Origin: Microcaldota archaeon
GTDB lineage: Archaea; Micrarchaeota; Micrarchaeia; Micrarchaeales; CABMGC01
Assembly: GCA_021817305.1 (NCBI GenBank)
Contig: JAKAVL010000046.1
Location: forward strand, 1-36,363
DNA: 36,363 nucleotides
Reading direction: 5' to 3'
Part shown: positions 27,000 to 36,351 of the stretch, one piece after another
Position numbering within the stretch: position 1 is the first letter of the stretch
Layout: each line of letters starts with the position of its first letter
The notes under the pieces: generated by a model
What the model was told of the DNA's origin: nothing
Databases searched by the model: none
The model's input: the letters and a program-made list of their open reading frames with translations, nothing else
Position numbers and translations under genes: made by a program

Positions 27000-28073
27000 A
27001 TGCCATCTTCAAAGTCGAGGACGAGGCCTAAAGCGCAGGGGCAGCGGCTCGTGTATATAGCAATGGCCCTGAGCATCGCGGCCGTGGTGATTTCCGCATT
27101 GAGCTATGCGAATCCTAGAACAGTCTACGTAAACAAGATCGGAATGGTTTACTCGAACGGCACCGCGACCGTGAACCTGACGGGCTACAACATCTCCGGC
27201 CAACTGATAACGCCATTGTATTACCTTCGGAGTTATCCTCCGATAAACGCCTCAGGAAGCCCGGGCAACACGCTGCAGGGCCTGAATGCGCAGCTTAACG
27301 CTTCGGACCTTGCGGTGATAAACGGTGCACCGGACTCGTACTTCGAGAAAGCCGGTGAGATGTACCTCAACAGGAGCCTTGCGAACAGCGTAGGCACCAC
27401 CGTTAAGAAGGTTCCCACATTCATAGTCAATGGAAAGCCCAGCGTGCTGTACTTGGGATCGATAACGTGCATATTCTGCGGGGAGAACAGGTGGGCGATG
27501 GCCCTGGCGTTGTCCCGCTTCGGGAACTTCTCTACGCTGTTCACAGGATACAGCGCCCTTGGAGACAGCGACGTACCCACCATATACTGGTCTCCTTCGG
27601 AGTACAACGCATCGAGCATGGACCTTGGATCTTTCTACAGCAGCGATTACATAAACTTCATAGCCTTCGAGAGCAGCGACCCGATAACCCTTGGGTTCGA
27701 CATACAGCCTCTGAGCGTTATGCAGCAGATAGTCAACCAGAGCGGCAACTCCGTATACATGGCCGCATTTGATTACATCATGCAGATAAACAACTTCCAG
27801 GGAACACCTTACACCATATGGGGCTCATCGCAGGTTCCTGGAGCAGACGCCGTAGATTTTGGAAACAGCACCGCGACTGCGCCGCGGCCGCTCGCGAACT
27901 GGACGCATGCGCAGGTGTTCTCGCTGCTGAAGAACCCTAACTCGCAGTTCGCATGGACAGAATACGCGGCAGCTGACCTTTACATAGCAATGACGTGCGC
28001 CTCGATAAACAACACGGCCCCGGTGTGCCAACTCCCTGCAATCTCGCAGATAGAGAGGGCAAACGGCTACTGA
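27000..28073 (+). CDS. DUF929 family protein (thioredoxin-like, membrane-anchored)
   Basis: N-terminal TM; VPTFIVNGKPSVLYLGSITCIFCGENRWAMALALSRFGNF. Start at ATG 27000, 26 nt after TATA-like CTTATATATT (26965-26974). Confidence 0.85.
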   Translation: MPSSKSRTRPKAQGQRLVYIAMALSIAAVVISALSYANPRTVYVNKIGMVYSNGTATVNLTGYNISGQLITPLYYLRSYPPINASGSPGNTLQGLNAQLNASDLAVINGAPDSYFEKAGEMYLNRSLANSVGTTVKKVPTFIVNGKPSVLYLGSITCIFCGENRWAMALALSRFGNFSTLFTGYSALGDSDVPTIYWSPSEYNASSMDLGSFYSSDYINFIAFESSDPITLGFDIQPLSVMQQIVNQSGNSVYMAAFDYIMQINNFQGTPYTIWGSSQVPGADAVDFGNSTATAPRPLANWTHAQVFSLLKNPNSQFAWTEYAAADLYIAMTCASINNTAPVCQLPAISQIERANGY

Positions 28074-28101
28074 GGGCTGTGTTTCCCGTTTATAAGACAG
28101 T

Positions 28102-29100
28102 TCAGTCCCAGGCAAGCTCGCCGCGGTGCTTGTACTCTGTAACGCGCGTCTCGAAGAAGTTCTTCTCCTTCTTGAGGTCTACTATCTCGCTCATCCATGG
28201 GAAGGGATTCTCAGAGCCGTAGGCCTTTGCCAGGCCTATGCGCTCAAGGCGGCGGTCGCCTATGTACTGCATGTACTCCTTTATCATCTCTGCGTTGAGG
28301 CCCATTATGCCCCTCGGAAGGCAGTCCTTTGCGTACATGACCTCTAGCTCGACGCCCTTCTTTATCGAGTCTGTGACTTCGGCCTTGAACTTGTCCGTCC
28401 ATATCTCCGGGTTCTCCTGCACTATGGTGTTTATCAGGTCGCTTCCGAAAGCGAGATGCACCGTCTCGTCGCGGAGTATGTACTGGAACTGCTCGCCGAC
28501 TCCTACCATCTTGTTGCTGCGCAACAGCGACAGCATCATCGCGAATCCCGCGTAGAAGAATATGCCCTCCATGATGACGTAGTAGCCGACTAGGTCGTAC
28601 ACAAACCTCTGCATGTTATCGATGCCGACAGTCGTGAAGTTAGGGTCGAGGATTGATTTCGTCAGATCGACAACGTAATCGTCCTTGGCCTTTATGCTGG
28701 GTATGTTCACGTACATGTTGTAGACTTCATCAGGATCAAGGCCCAGAGAGTCGCAACAGTATATGAATGTCTCGGTGTGCACCGCCTCCTCGTATGCCTG
28801 GCGCAGGAGGTACTGCCTTGATTCGGGATTGGTCAGATGCCTGTAAATCGACAGCACTATGTTGTTCGCCGTCAGGCTCTCCGCCGTGGAGAAGAACCCT
28901 AGGTTCCACATAATCATGCGCTTCTCGTCCTCGTTGAGTCCGTCCTTCTTTTTCCAGAGCTCTATGTCCTGCTGCATGGGTATCTCTTCTGGAACCCAGT
29001 TGTTGTTCACCCCGTTCTTGTAGTGCGTCCTTGCCCATTCGTATTTTATCGGGAGTATCTTGTTCGGGTCTACCTCTGATGCGTTCAGCATTTGTTTCAT
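28102..29100 (-). CDS. nrdB: Ribonucleotide reductase class I beta subunit (class Ic-like signature)
   Basis: NLGFFSTAESLTANN, AYEEAVHTETFIY, MEGIFFYAGFAMM, RDETVHLAFG metal-ligand motifs. Confidence 0.95.
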   Translation of the reverse strand: MKQMLNASEVDPNKILPIKYEWARTHYKNGVNNNWVPEEIPMQQDIELWKKKDGLNEDEKRMIMWNLGFFSTAESLTANNIVLSIYRHLTNPESRQYLLRQAYEEAVHTETFIYCCDSLGLDPDEVYNMYVNIPSIKAKDDYVVDLTKSILDPNFTTVGIDNMQRFVYDLVGYYVIMEGIFFYAGFAMMLSLLRSNKMVGVGEQFQYILRDETVHLAFGSDLINTIVQENPEIWTDKFKAEVTDSIKKGVELEVMYAKDCLPRGIMGLNAEMIKEYMQYIGDRRLERIGLAKAYGSENPFPWMSEIVDLKKEKNFFETRVTEYKHRGELAWD

Positions 29101-29117
29101 GTTATCACCCTAACCGC

Positions 29118-32027
29118 TTACTGGCAGGCCTCGCACGTCGGGTCATCCATCGGATTACCGGTAACCTTGCAGACCTTGCCCTCTATGATCGCCTCGCCAT
29201 GCCCTGCCGGCGGCGCTCCTTCCGGCCGCGGCGCAGTCGCCTGTTCCGCTACTGTGATGTTCACATCTGCAACGGGGGTGGATTCCTGCTGCACCTGCAC
29301 CTCGACCTCGCCGCTGCCGGTACTCAGATCCACGGTCTTCGCCTTGTTGGTTATCTCAAGAGTGCTTTTCTCTATGGAGGTTGCCGCTGTAGTGCGCAGG
29401 TAATAGGTGCTCTTGAGGCCCATGCGCCACGCATAGGTGTATATCTCCGAGAGCCTTTTCCCGGAGTTCGTCGCGGTGAAGATGTTCAGCGACTGGCTCT
29501 GGTCTATCCACTTGCTCCTGCATGCGGCTGACTTGATCATCCACTCCGGCTCTATGTCGAACGCCTCCTTGTACTTGTCCTTGAGCTTCTTTGGTATGCT
29601 CTCTATGTGCTGTATGTTGCCATCGTGCTCCTTTATCTTCTCCAGCATGGTCTTGTTCCACAAGCCCAGCGCCTTAAGATCCTCGACAAGATGATTGTTC
29701 ACTACAGTGAACTCGCCGCTCATGTTGGACTTGACGTATATGTTCTTGTATATAGGCTCTATAGAGGGATAGCAGTCCGCTATGTTGGAGATTGTTGCGG
29801 TGGGGGCTATGGCCATGCAGTTGGAATTTCTCATTCCGTTGCTCTTTATTGAATCGCGCACTGCCTGCCAGTCCATCTTGGAGGTCCTGGGCACCTCTAT
29901 GCGCACGCCGCGCTCCTTCTCGAGCGTGTCGAGGGTGTCTAGCGGTAGGATCCCGCGCTCCCACTTGGATCCCTTGAAAGATTCGTAGGCGCCCTTCTCC
30001 TTCGCGAGCTCTGACGATGCGAGTATGGCGTAGTATGAAATGGCCTCCATGCTCTCGTCTGCGAAGCGCACCGCCTCCTCCGAATCGAAGTTCAGGTTTA
30101 GCAGGTAGAGCGCATCCTGGTAGCCCATTATGCCCAGCCCTATTGGCCTGTGCTTCATGTTCGAGTTCTTTGCCTCGGGGGTAGGGTAGTAGTTTATGTC
30201 AACAACGTTGTCAAGCATGCGCATTGCAGTGGTGACGGTCTGCTTCAGCAGCTCTATGTCGAGGCTGTTGCCCTTTATGTGCCTGGCCATGTTAATCGAG
30301 CCGAGGTTGCATACGGCAGTCTCGTCCTTCGAGGTGTTTAGGGTTATCTCCGTGCACAGGTTCGAGCTGTGCACAACTCCGACGTGGTCCTGTGGCGAGC
30401 GCACGTTTGCCGGATCCTTGAACACAAGCCACGGATGCGATGTCTCGAAAAGCGAGGTTATGAGCTTCCTCCACAAAGCGCTTGCCTTTACCCGCTTGTA
30501 TAGCCGTATCTTCCCCTCGTCGGCAAGGCGCTCGTACTCGGCGTAGCTCTCCTCGAACTTCCTGCCGTATATGTGGTGCAGGTCAGGAACCTCGTCAGGT
30601 GAGAACAGCGTCCAGTCTTTGTCTTCCATGACGCGCTTCATGAACAAATCGGGTATCCACGCGGCCGTGTCCATGTCCTGCGTCCTGCGCCGCTCATCTC
30701 CGGTTGTCCTGCGCAGGTCTATGAAGTCCTCAATGTCCATGTGCCATACCTCGAGGTACGCGCACGTGGCGCCCCTGCGCTTGCCGCTTCGGTTTATTGC
30801 CACAGTTGTATCGTTAGCTATCTTGAGGAATGGGATGACTCCCTGGCTCTCGACGTTCGTTGTCTTTATCAGCGCTCCTGTCGCCCTGAGGTTCGACCAG
30901 TCGTTCCCGAGGCCGCCGGACCATTTGGACAGCTGCGCGTTGTCCCCTATTGCCTTGAATATATGGCCAAGGTCGTCCTCGACAGTTGTGAGATAGCATG
31001 AGCTCAGCTGCGGGTGCCTTGTGCCGGAATGAAACAGGGTCGGAGTGGAAGAAACGAAGCGCAGCGATGAGAGCGCCTCGTAGAACTCCATGGCGCGCTC
31101 TTCCTTCTGCTTCTCGTTTATCGCGAGTCCCATGGCCACGCGCATCCAGAAGAACTGCGGCGTCTCCATCGGGACGTCGGTATCCTTGTCGCGCATGAGG
31201 TACCTGTCGTAGAGCGTCTGGAGTCCGCGGTATGCGAGGATCTCGTCGCGCTCCGGGCGCAGGGCCTTTGACAGCTTTTCCATGTCGAAGCCCTCCATTT
31301 CAGGGGTAAGCGTTCCCTGGCGTACGCCCTTGGCTATGGCTGCGGCGAAGCCCTTCCCATAGGCGTCACCGATGTTCTCGTACGTGCCGAGGGTTTCCCG
31401 GTAAAGATCGTATAGGAAGAGCCTTGTGGTTACCATCGAGTATGCGGGGTCCTTCTCTATGAGGGCCCTTGAGGAAAGGATCGCGAGCTTTGATATCTCC
31501 CCGGTCTTTATGCCCTCGTATATCCCTGATTCGCACTGCCTGGTGAGAGCATCGACGTCCACCACCCCCTCGTATCCGCTGCAGGCCTTCTTTATGTAAT
31601 TCCTGAATTCATGGTCGTCGAACATCTCCGTGCTGTCGTCCTTCTTCTTGACAGGCATCTTGCCCGAGCGGATTTTTCTTATCGTCTCGTTCTTCTGGCT
31701 CTCGCGCAGCTCCCTGTGCCTTTCCCTGTATAGTATGTAGGACCTCGCGACGTCGTACAGACCGAACTCCATGAGCGTGCGCTCTACTATGTCCTGTATG
31801 CCCTCTACGTCAGGGGTCTTGTAGCCCAGGTACCTTGCATTCATCCCGTCTATAACGTGCTGCGTGAGCGCCCCAATGTCTATGTCGCCCACCGTGCCTC
31901 TCGTCGCCACTATGGCGCGCCTCATCGCGTTTGTAACCTTTACGGGATCAAATTCCACTACGGAGCCGTCCCTTTTCTTCACAGTCTCAAATCTTGAGTC
32001 AGAACCACCACCCATTGTATGCACCAT
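29118..32027 (-). CDS. nrdA: Ribonucleotide reductase class I alpha subunit with ATP-cone
   Basis: KKRDGSVVEFDPVKVTNAMRRAI ATP-cone; STPTLFHSGTRHPQLSSCYL; NLCTEITLNTSKDETAVCNLGSINMARH; C-terminal PTCEACQ. Start may be TTG 32042. Confidence 0.95.
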   Translation of the reverse strand: MVHTMGGGSDSRFETVKKRDGSVVEFDPVKVTNAMRRAIVATRGTVGDIDIGALTQHVIDGMNARYLGYKTPDVEGIQDIVERTLMEFGLYDVARSYILYRERHRELRESQKNETIRKIRSGKMPVKKKDDSTEMFDDHEFRNYIKKACSGYEGVVDVDALTRQCESGIYEGIKTGEISKLAILSSRALIEKDPAYSMVTTRLFLYDLYRETLGTYENIGDAYGKGFAAAIAKGVRQGTLTPEMEGFDMEKLSKALRPERDEILAYRGLQTLYDRYLMRDKDTDVPMETPQFFWMRVAMGLAINEKQKEERAMEFYEALSSLRFVSSTPTLFHSGTRHPQLSSCYLTTVEDDLGHIFKAIGDNAQLSKWSGGLGNDWSNLRATGALIKTTNVESQGVIPFLKIANDTTVAINRSGKRRGATCAYLEVWHMDIEDFIDLRRTTGDERRRTQDMDTAAWIPDLFMKRVMEDKDWTLFSPDEVPDLHHIYGRKFEESYAEYERLADEGKIRLYKRVKASALWRKLITSLFETSHPWLVFKDPANVRSPQDHVGVVHSSNLCTEITLNTSKDETAVCNLGSINMARHIKGNSLDIELLKQTVTTAMRMLDNVVDINYYPTPEAKNSNMKHRPIGLGIMGYQDALYLLNLNFDSEEAVRFADESMEAISYYAILASSELAKEKGAYESFKGSKWERGILPLDTLDTLEKERGVRIEVPRTSKMDWQAVRDSIKSNGMRNSNCMAIAPTATISNIADCYPSIEPIYKNIYVKSNMSGEFTVVNNHLVEDLKALGLWNKTMLEKIKEHDGNIQHIESIPKKLKDKYKEAFDIEPEWMIKSAACRSKWIDQSQSLNIFTATNSGKRLSEIYTYAWRMGLKSTYYLRTTAATSIEKSTLEITNKAKTVDLSTGSGEVEVQVQQESTPVADVNITVAEQATAPRPEGAPPAGHGEAIIEGKVCKVTGNPMDDPTCEACQ

Positions 32028-32339
32028 TTCAATATTACACAAGATATTGTGCGTTGAGTCAAATCCTCAAGCGCCCATATTGGTTAAACAAAAAAGTATT
32101 TAAAGCATCTTGCAGCGGAAGGCGCGCTGGATATACATTTGCATACTTGCCGTATTTACGGCGTCAGTATTGTGACCTCTTATAAGGAAGGCGGCTTGCG
32201 ATTATTCGCTTCCGCATAGACGGGCCCTCCTGCTCACGGCGTCTGAAGCGCTTCTTGGATGATTTCGGAGCGGCACACCGGGCCGCGGGCCTGGGGGAAC
32301 TACAAGAAGGGTTATAAGCAATGGAGTTGCAAAGTGTTC

Positions 32340-32858
32340 ATGGAACTGCAGGTCCCGACGGACTTCATGTCAACCTATGCGTGGATATTCATAGCGGTGT
32401 CCATAATAGCCATGGTCGGCGTTGGGGCCGCCCTGTCCTGGCCCTCTGCGCCCGCAATGGAGCATTCGTGCAGCATCGTATCCGGGTTCGCATGCATGTC
32501 TGCGGCGCTTGGCAGCTATCCAGGAGGGAGCGCGCTTTTCCTGAGGATAACGAACAGGCAGGGCGCGTATGTCTACATGCCAGGCAATTCTGTGATCGTG
32601 CATCCGTACCTGAATGATACGTCATACAATGGCAGCTGCGTGCCTGAGACCGTGGCGAACGGGGGAAGTCTCCTCTGCGTGGCGTACATGAACGGCTACG
32701 AGCCTGGCTACGGCGCGTCTGTCGGACCTGGATTCTCAATAGTCTTCGGGATATGCGGCGGAAAGTGCAGCAGCGCGGATTTGGGATACCAGGTGTCAGG
32801 CACGACATACATAACAGCTGGGGAAAGCATGCAGCAGGCCGCAAATGCGACAGCATAG
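32340..32858 (+). CDS. Hypothetical membrane-anchored protein
   Basis: MELQVPTDFMSTYAWIFIAVSIIAMVGVGAAL TM helix and extracellular domain with Cys; TATA-like GTTATAAG at 32311-32318, leaderless spacing. Confidence 0.65.
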   Translation: MELQVPTDFMSTYAWIFIAVSIIAMVGVGAALSWPSAPAMEHSCSIVSGFACMSAALGSYPGGSALFLRITNRQGAYVYMPGNSVIVHPYLNDTSYNGSCVPETVANGGSLLCVAYMNGYEPGYGASVGPGFSIVFGICGGKCSSADLGYQVSGTTYITAGESMQQAANATA

Positions 32859-32897
32859 CCGCGTCGCCCCGGCTACGTTTATAAGGGTTGCCATGGA

Positions 32898-33881
32898 ATG
32901 TATATCGGTAGCATGGTCGTCAGGAAAAGGGGAGGGCAGCGCGCGCGGAGTTCGCGCGTCTCCGGAAGGCCTGCCGTGACAGACAGGAAGCGAGAGGCGG
33001 GGCGCGAGCCCGTACACGATTCATTCGAGGCGCTTCTAGACAAGTCGGTTGCACATAATGCGCACAGTGCATCGGGCCTCCACGCGCTGCTTTACGGCGC
33101 AACGAGAAGCCTGAATATCCTGGGTTACAAGTATGGGTTTACCGTTGGCAGGACGCTTCACAGCAGGCATAAAAGAATCGAGAGCCTGTTCGCAATCCTG
33201 GAGCGAGGGGGCCTGGGCAAGGTTCTTTACACCCCTTCTTCGGATAAATCGTATATAAGGTCGAGCGCATCCGGAAACCAGGTTATGCGCATTGAGGCGG
33301 GGCGCGTGCACTATTACGAGGCGGGAATGATTGCGGGCTTTCTGTCATCGCACACGAAGGCGTATATGCGCACCGAGGAAACGTCGTGCGTGATGAGCGG
33401 GGATCCTGAGTGCACCTTTGTGTCGAGCACTACGGCACCCATTTCATATGGCGGTCTGGGCAGGGGGCCTGACTCTCTTGTCAAGGACATGGCGGAGGTT
33501 GCGAAGGGTCGGAAAGGCAGCGGCGCGTCAGACTATTATACGTACCTGTCAATGCAGCCCCTGCTTTCCGGAAGGATATCAGAGAAGCTTGCAGGCCTGA
33601 TGTTTGCGGCTGGGAGGGAGCTGCGCGTCTCATCTCATGAGAGCATTGGTGAGATCGTGAAGACCGCAGGGCTGTTCATAGGCGCTGGCGCGAAGATGGT
33701 GAAAAACACAAAGGCTAAAAAGTCTATAGTGTTAAGATATAACTCATTCGGCTCTGTAGGTTATGTGGCGCTTACCTCGCCAATATTCGCAGGCGCAGTA
33801 GGCGGCGAGTACAAGGCAGGAAGGACCTATAGCAGGCTGAAGGACGGCGCCTACTCGGTGCGTATTGACTTCAGGATATGA
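32898..33881 (+). CDS. V4R (4-vinyl reductase-like) domain protein
   Basis: YYEAGMIAGFLSSHTKAYMRTEETSCVMSGDPECTFV matches the V4R E-x-x-C-x-x-x-G-D-x-x-C-x-F pattern. Start may be 32913. Confidence 0.7.
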   Translation: MYIGSMVVRKRGGQRARSSRVSGRPAVTDRKREAGREPVHDSFEALLDKSVAHNAHSASGLHALLYGATRSLNILGYKYGFTVGRTLHSRHKRIESLFAILERGGLGKVLYTPSSDKSYIRSSASGNQVMRIEAGRVHYYEAGMIAGFLSSHTKAYMRTEETSCVMSGDPECTFVSSTTAPISYGGLGRGPDSLVKDMAEVAKGRKGSGASDYYTYLSMQPLLSGRISEKLAGLMFAAGRELRVSSHESIGEIVKTAGLFIGAGAKMVKNTKAKKSIVLRYNSFGSVGYVALTSPIFAGAVGGEYKAGRTYSRLKDGAYSVRIDFRI

Positions 33882-33891
33882 TGGTGCAGTG

Positions 33892-35349
33892 ATGAAAATC
33901 CCATTCCTTAACGCGATACTTGACAGGATACCCGGGATAAAGAATCCGGCGGCTCCGCTCTCTTTCAGGGAGAAGCTCAAGTGGACTGCAATAATAATGG
34001 GCATCTACTTCGTCATGTTCAGCGCCCCCGCGTTCGGAGTCAACATAGGCGTGCTGAACAGCTCCCAGTATGCCATAATAAACATCATATTCGCAGCGAG
34101 GATAGGGACACTTGTCACCGTTGGAATAGGCCCGATAGTCCTCTCCAGCATAATACTGCAGATGCTCCAGGGCGCAGGAGCATTCAAGCTTGATCTCAAC
34201 GATCCGGAGCAGAAGGCCAGATTCCAGAGCATGCAGAAGCTTGCCGCGATCGTCATAGCGGTTATCGAGGCGCTGATATTCACCTCTACGGCAGTATCGC
34301 TAACCAGCCCGGCCTACTTCTGGATCGTTGCGCTGCAGCTGGCGATATGCGGCGTAATAATCATATATCTGGACGAGATAATGACCAAGTACGGAATAAC
34401 CTCCGGGATAAACCTGTTCATAGCCGGCGGCGTCGCGTACGCCATAATCGCCGGCACCGGCACGATACTTTTACCGGAGGCGGCTAACTCTCTCAGCGTC
34501 GGCGGCGCTACCGCGATACCGCAGATGATTCTTGATTTCGGCCCGTTGTTCTTTGCCATAGTCGTGTTCCTGATAAGCATATACGTGCTTGACATGAAGA
34601 TAGAACTGCCTCTGGTCTTCAGCCAGTTCAGGGGCATAGGCGGAAGGCTCCCCATCCCGTTCCTGTACGTGAGCGTTCTTCCGGTAATACTCGCCACGTC
34701 GCTTACCGTAAGCATGGGGATATGGCTGCGCGTGGCGTCAAACGTCAGCGGGCCCATTGCGCCTGCAGTGCACTTCCTTGCGTATTACAGCAACAGCTCC
34801 ACGGGCTCGCCGCAGCTTGCAGGGGGCTTGATATACCTGATGCAGCCCCTTGGGTTCCTTCCTTACTCCACTAATTACGGAGGGGTTGGAGGCTACGGGA
34901 ACTATGTGTATCTCTTAGCTACGCAGACGTCCCCGTTGTACATGCCGTGGGGCGGAGCTCCGCTCCTCATTCCGGAGTGGGTGCACTTCATAGTCTATAC
35001 GCTTATACTGATATTGCTCTGTATTGTCTTCGGCAAGTTCTGGGTGGGCATGACTGGCCAAAGCCCGAAGGAGGTTTCGGAGCAGCTGCAGGATGTCGGC
35101 TGGCAGATACCGGGGTTCAGAAGGGACCCGCGCATGACAGAAGGGATACTGAACAAATACATACCGACCATAACCGTTCTGGGAAGCATATTCGTCGCGC
35201 TTCTCGCATCATTCGCGACACTTACCGGAGCCATAGGGAATGGCATGGGGATACTGCTTACCGCAGGCATAATGTACGGAGTGTACCAGCAGCTTGAGCA
35301 GGAGAGCGTCTTCAAGGGAGTGCCTGCCCTGGAGAAGTTCCTGTCTTAG
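33892..35349 (+). CDS. secY: Preprotein translocase subunit SecY
   Basis: FLNAILDRIPGIKNPAAPLSFREKLKWTAIIMGIYFVM; ILQMLQGAG; GITSGINLFI; PLVFSQFRGIGGRLPIPFLYVSVLPVI; archaeal SecY architecture. Confidence 0.95.
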   Translation: MKIPFLNAILDRIPGIKNPAAPLSFREKLKWTAIIMGIYFVMFSAPAFGVNIGVLNSSQYAIINIIFAARIGTLVTVGIGPIVLSSIILQMLQGAGAFKLDLNDPEQKARFQSMQKLAAIVIAVIEALIFTSTAVSLTSPAYFWIVALQLAICGVIIIYLDEIMTKYGITSGINLFIAGGVAYAIIAGTGTILLPEAANSLSVGGATAIPQMILDFGPLFFAIVVFLISIYVLDMKIELPLVFSQFRGIGGRLPIPFLYVSVLPVILATSLTVSMGIWLRVASNVSGPIAPAVHFLAYYSNSSTGSPQLAGGLIYLMQPLGFLPYSTNYGGVGGYGNYVYLLATQTSPLYMPWGGAPLLIPEWVHFIVYTLILILLCIVFGKFWVGMTGQSPKEVSEQLQDVGWQIPGFRRDPRMTEGILNKYIPTITVLGSIFVALLASFATLTGAIGNGMGILLTAGIMYGVYQQLEQESVFKGVPALEKFLS

Positions 35350-35396
35350 TAGCACGCCCGCTTACCGCAGAAGCGGCTCTTGCCGCTAGGTCGGAG

Positions 35397-35841
35397 GAAC
35401 TAAATAAGCCCTCGGATCATACTCGTAGGTTGCATTTTGAGTGCTTGTGCCATATAGCCAACCTGTTTTGTTTAAGCCCTCGCGAAGTTATTAGCAAAAA
35501 ATTTCAAAGAAAAACCGGCAGTTCCTAAGTTGTCGTAAAGGTTTACAGTAAGTATGACTGCACCTTTCGAATGGATCAGGTTATAATACTGTGACGTAAT
35601 AATTGTGAACTTTGCGAACACGACGAACATCCTGTAGTCATAAACCAAAGAACCACGGTCTACCATGAAAGTCGTCCAAGGTAACATTGGTGCCATTTAC
35701 CAATGTTACTGGTATATTTGGTGCAGCTTGACCTATATCTATTCCGACACTGTCCTGGCGTGGCTGAAGAATCGTTTTCCCAAACAATGCAAATACGAGC
35801 ACTGCAAGACTGGCACCAAAAAGCAGCCAAATTTTCTTCAT
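35397..35841 (-). pseudogene. Decayed thioredoxin/TlpA-like redoxin with several frameshifts
   Basis: Frame pieces: MKKIWLLFGASLAVLVFALFGK...IGQAAPNIPVTLVNGTNVTLDDFHGRP / VLWFMTTGCSSCSQSSQLL / [39 protein letters not shown] / [27 protein letters not shown]. Confidence 0.75.
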
Positions 35842-35844
35842 GTT

Positions 35845-36351
35845 TCAACCTCTCTTGCAGCATGAGATATTCTTGGCAGTGTAATGGAACGCTGCAAGGA
35901 AAATCAAAAAGGACAGGATATAAAAGTATGGATAGTTTTGTTCGAAGAAAGCTTGGATATGCGGCGAATATGCAAATAAAACTGGCGTAGATGCACCCAA
36001 AAATGCTAAAATAGAAGGTATTATCGGCGTACAGCATAATGCGTTAACTAATGTGCCAATAAGAACACCAGCAACAGGCCCGCCTTTTGATGTGCGTATT
36101 TTTAATTTCGCAGCGTATATATTGAGTGTTATCATTAGACCTATCATAATTCCAAATATAAATGAGAAAATTATCTGCATTGGCGTAATGAATTCTATGA
36201 ACATGGGGTTTATAGTTCCGTTCGGAAGTGATGGGAGGAGAACGAGGTAAATTGCAGTAAATATGGCTGACAACAGCACTAATAGCAAAACATGCCTTCT
36301 GTCCTTAAGTACCATGTGCATTACAATGCGTTCGTATTTCAACAGAGACAT
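35845..36351 (-). CDS. Small polytopic membrane protein with ALCCTPIIP motif
   Basis: About four or five hydrophobic helices; GVLIGTLVNALCCTPIIPSILAFLGASTP; 4 nt upstream of the redoxin remnant. Start may be 36321. Confidence 0.65.
   Translation of the reverse strand: MSLLKYERIVMHMVLKDRRHVLLLVLLSAIFTAIYLVLLPSLPNGTINPMFIEFITPMQIIFSFIFGIMIGLMITLNIYAAKLKIRTSKGGPVAGVLIGTLVNALCCTPIIPSILAFLGASTPVLFAYSPHIQAFFEQNYPYFYILSFLIFLAAFHYTAKNISCCKRG

Noticed and set aside
29118-32042. Possible intein in NrdA
   Set aside because: NrdA reads through all class I motifs with no inserted splicing or endonuclease block.
32321-32617. 98-aa ORF starting MELQSVHG
   Set aside because: The start ATGGAGTTGCA resembles the real start ATGGAACTGCA 19 nt later, but this frame lacks a TM helix and reads as a shadow of the 32340 gene.
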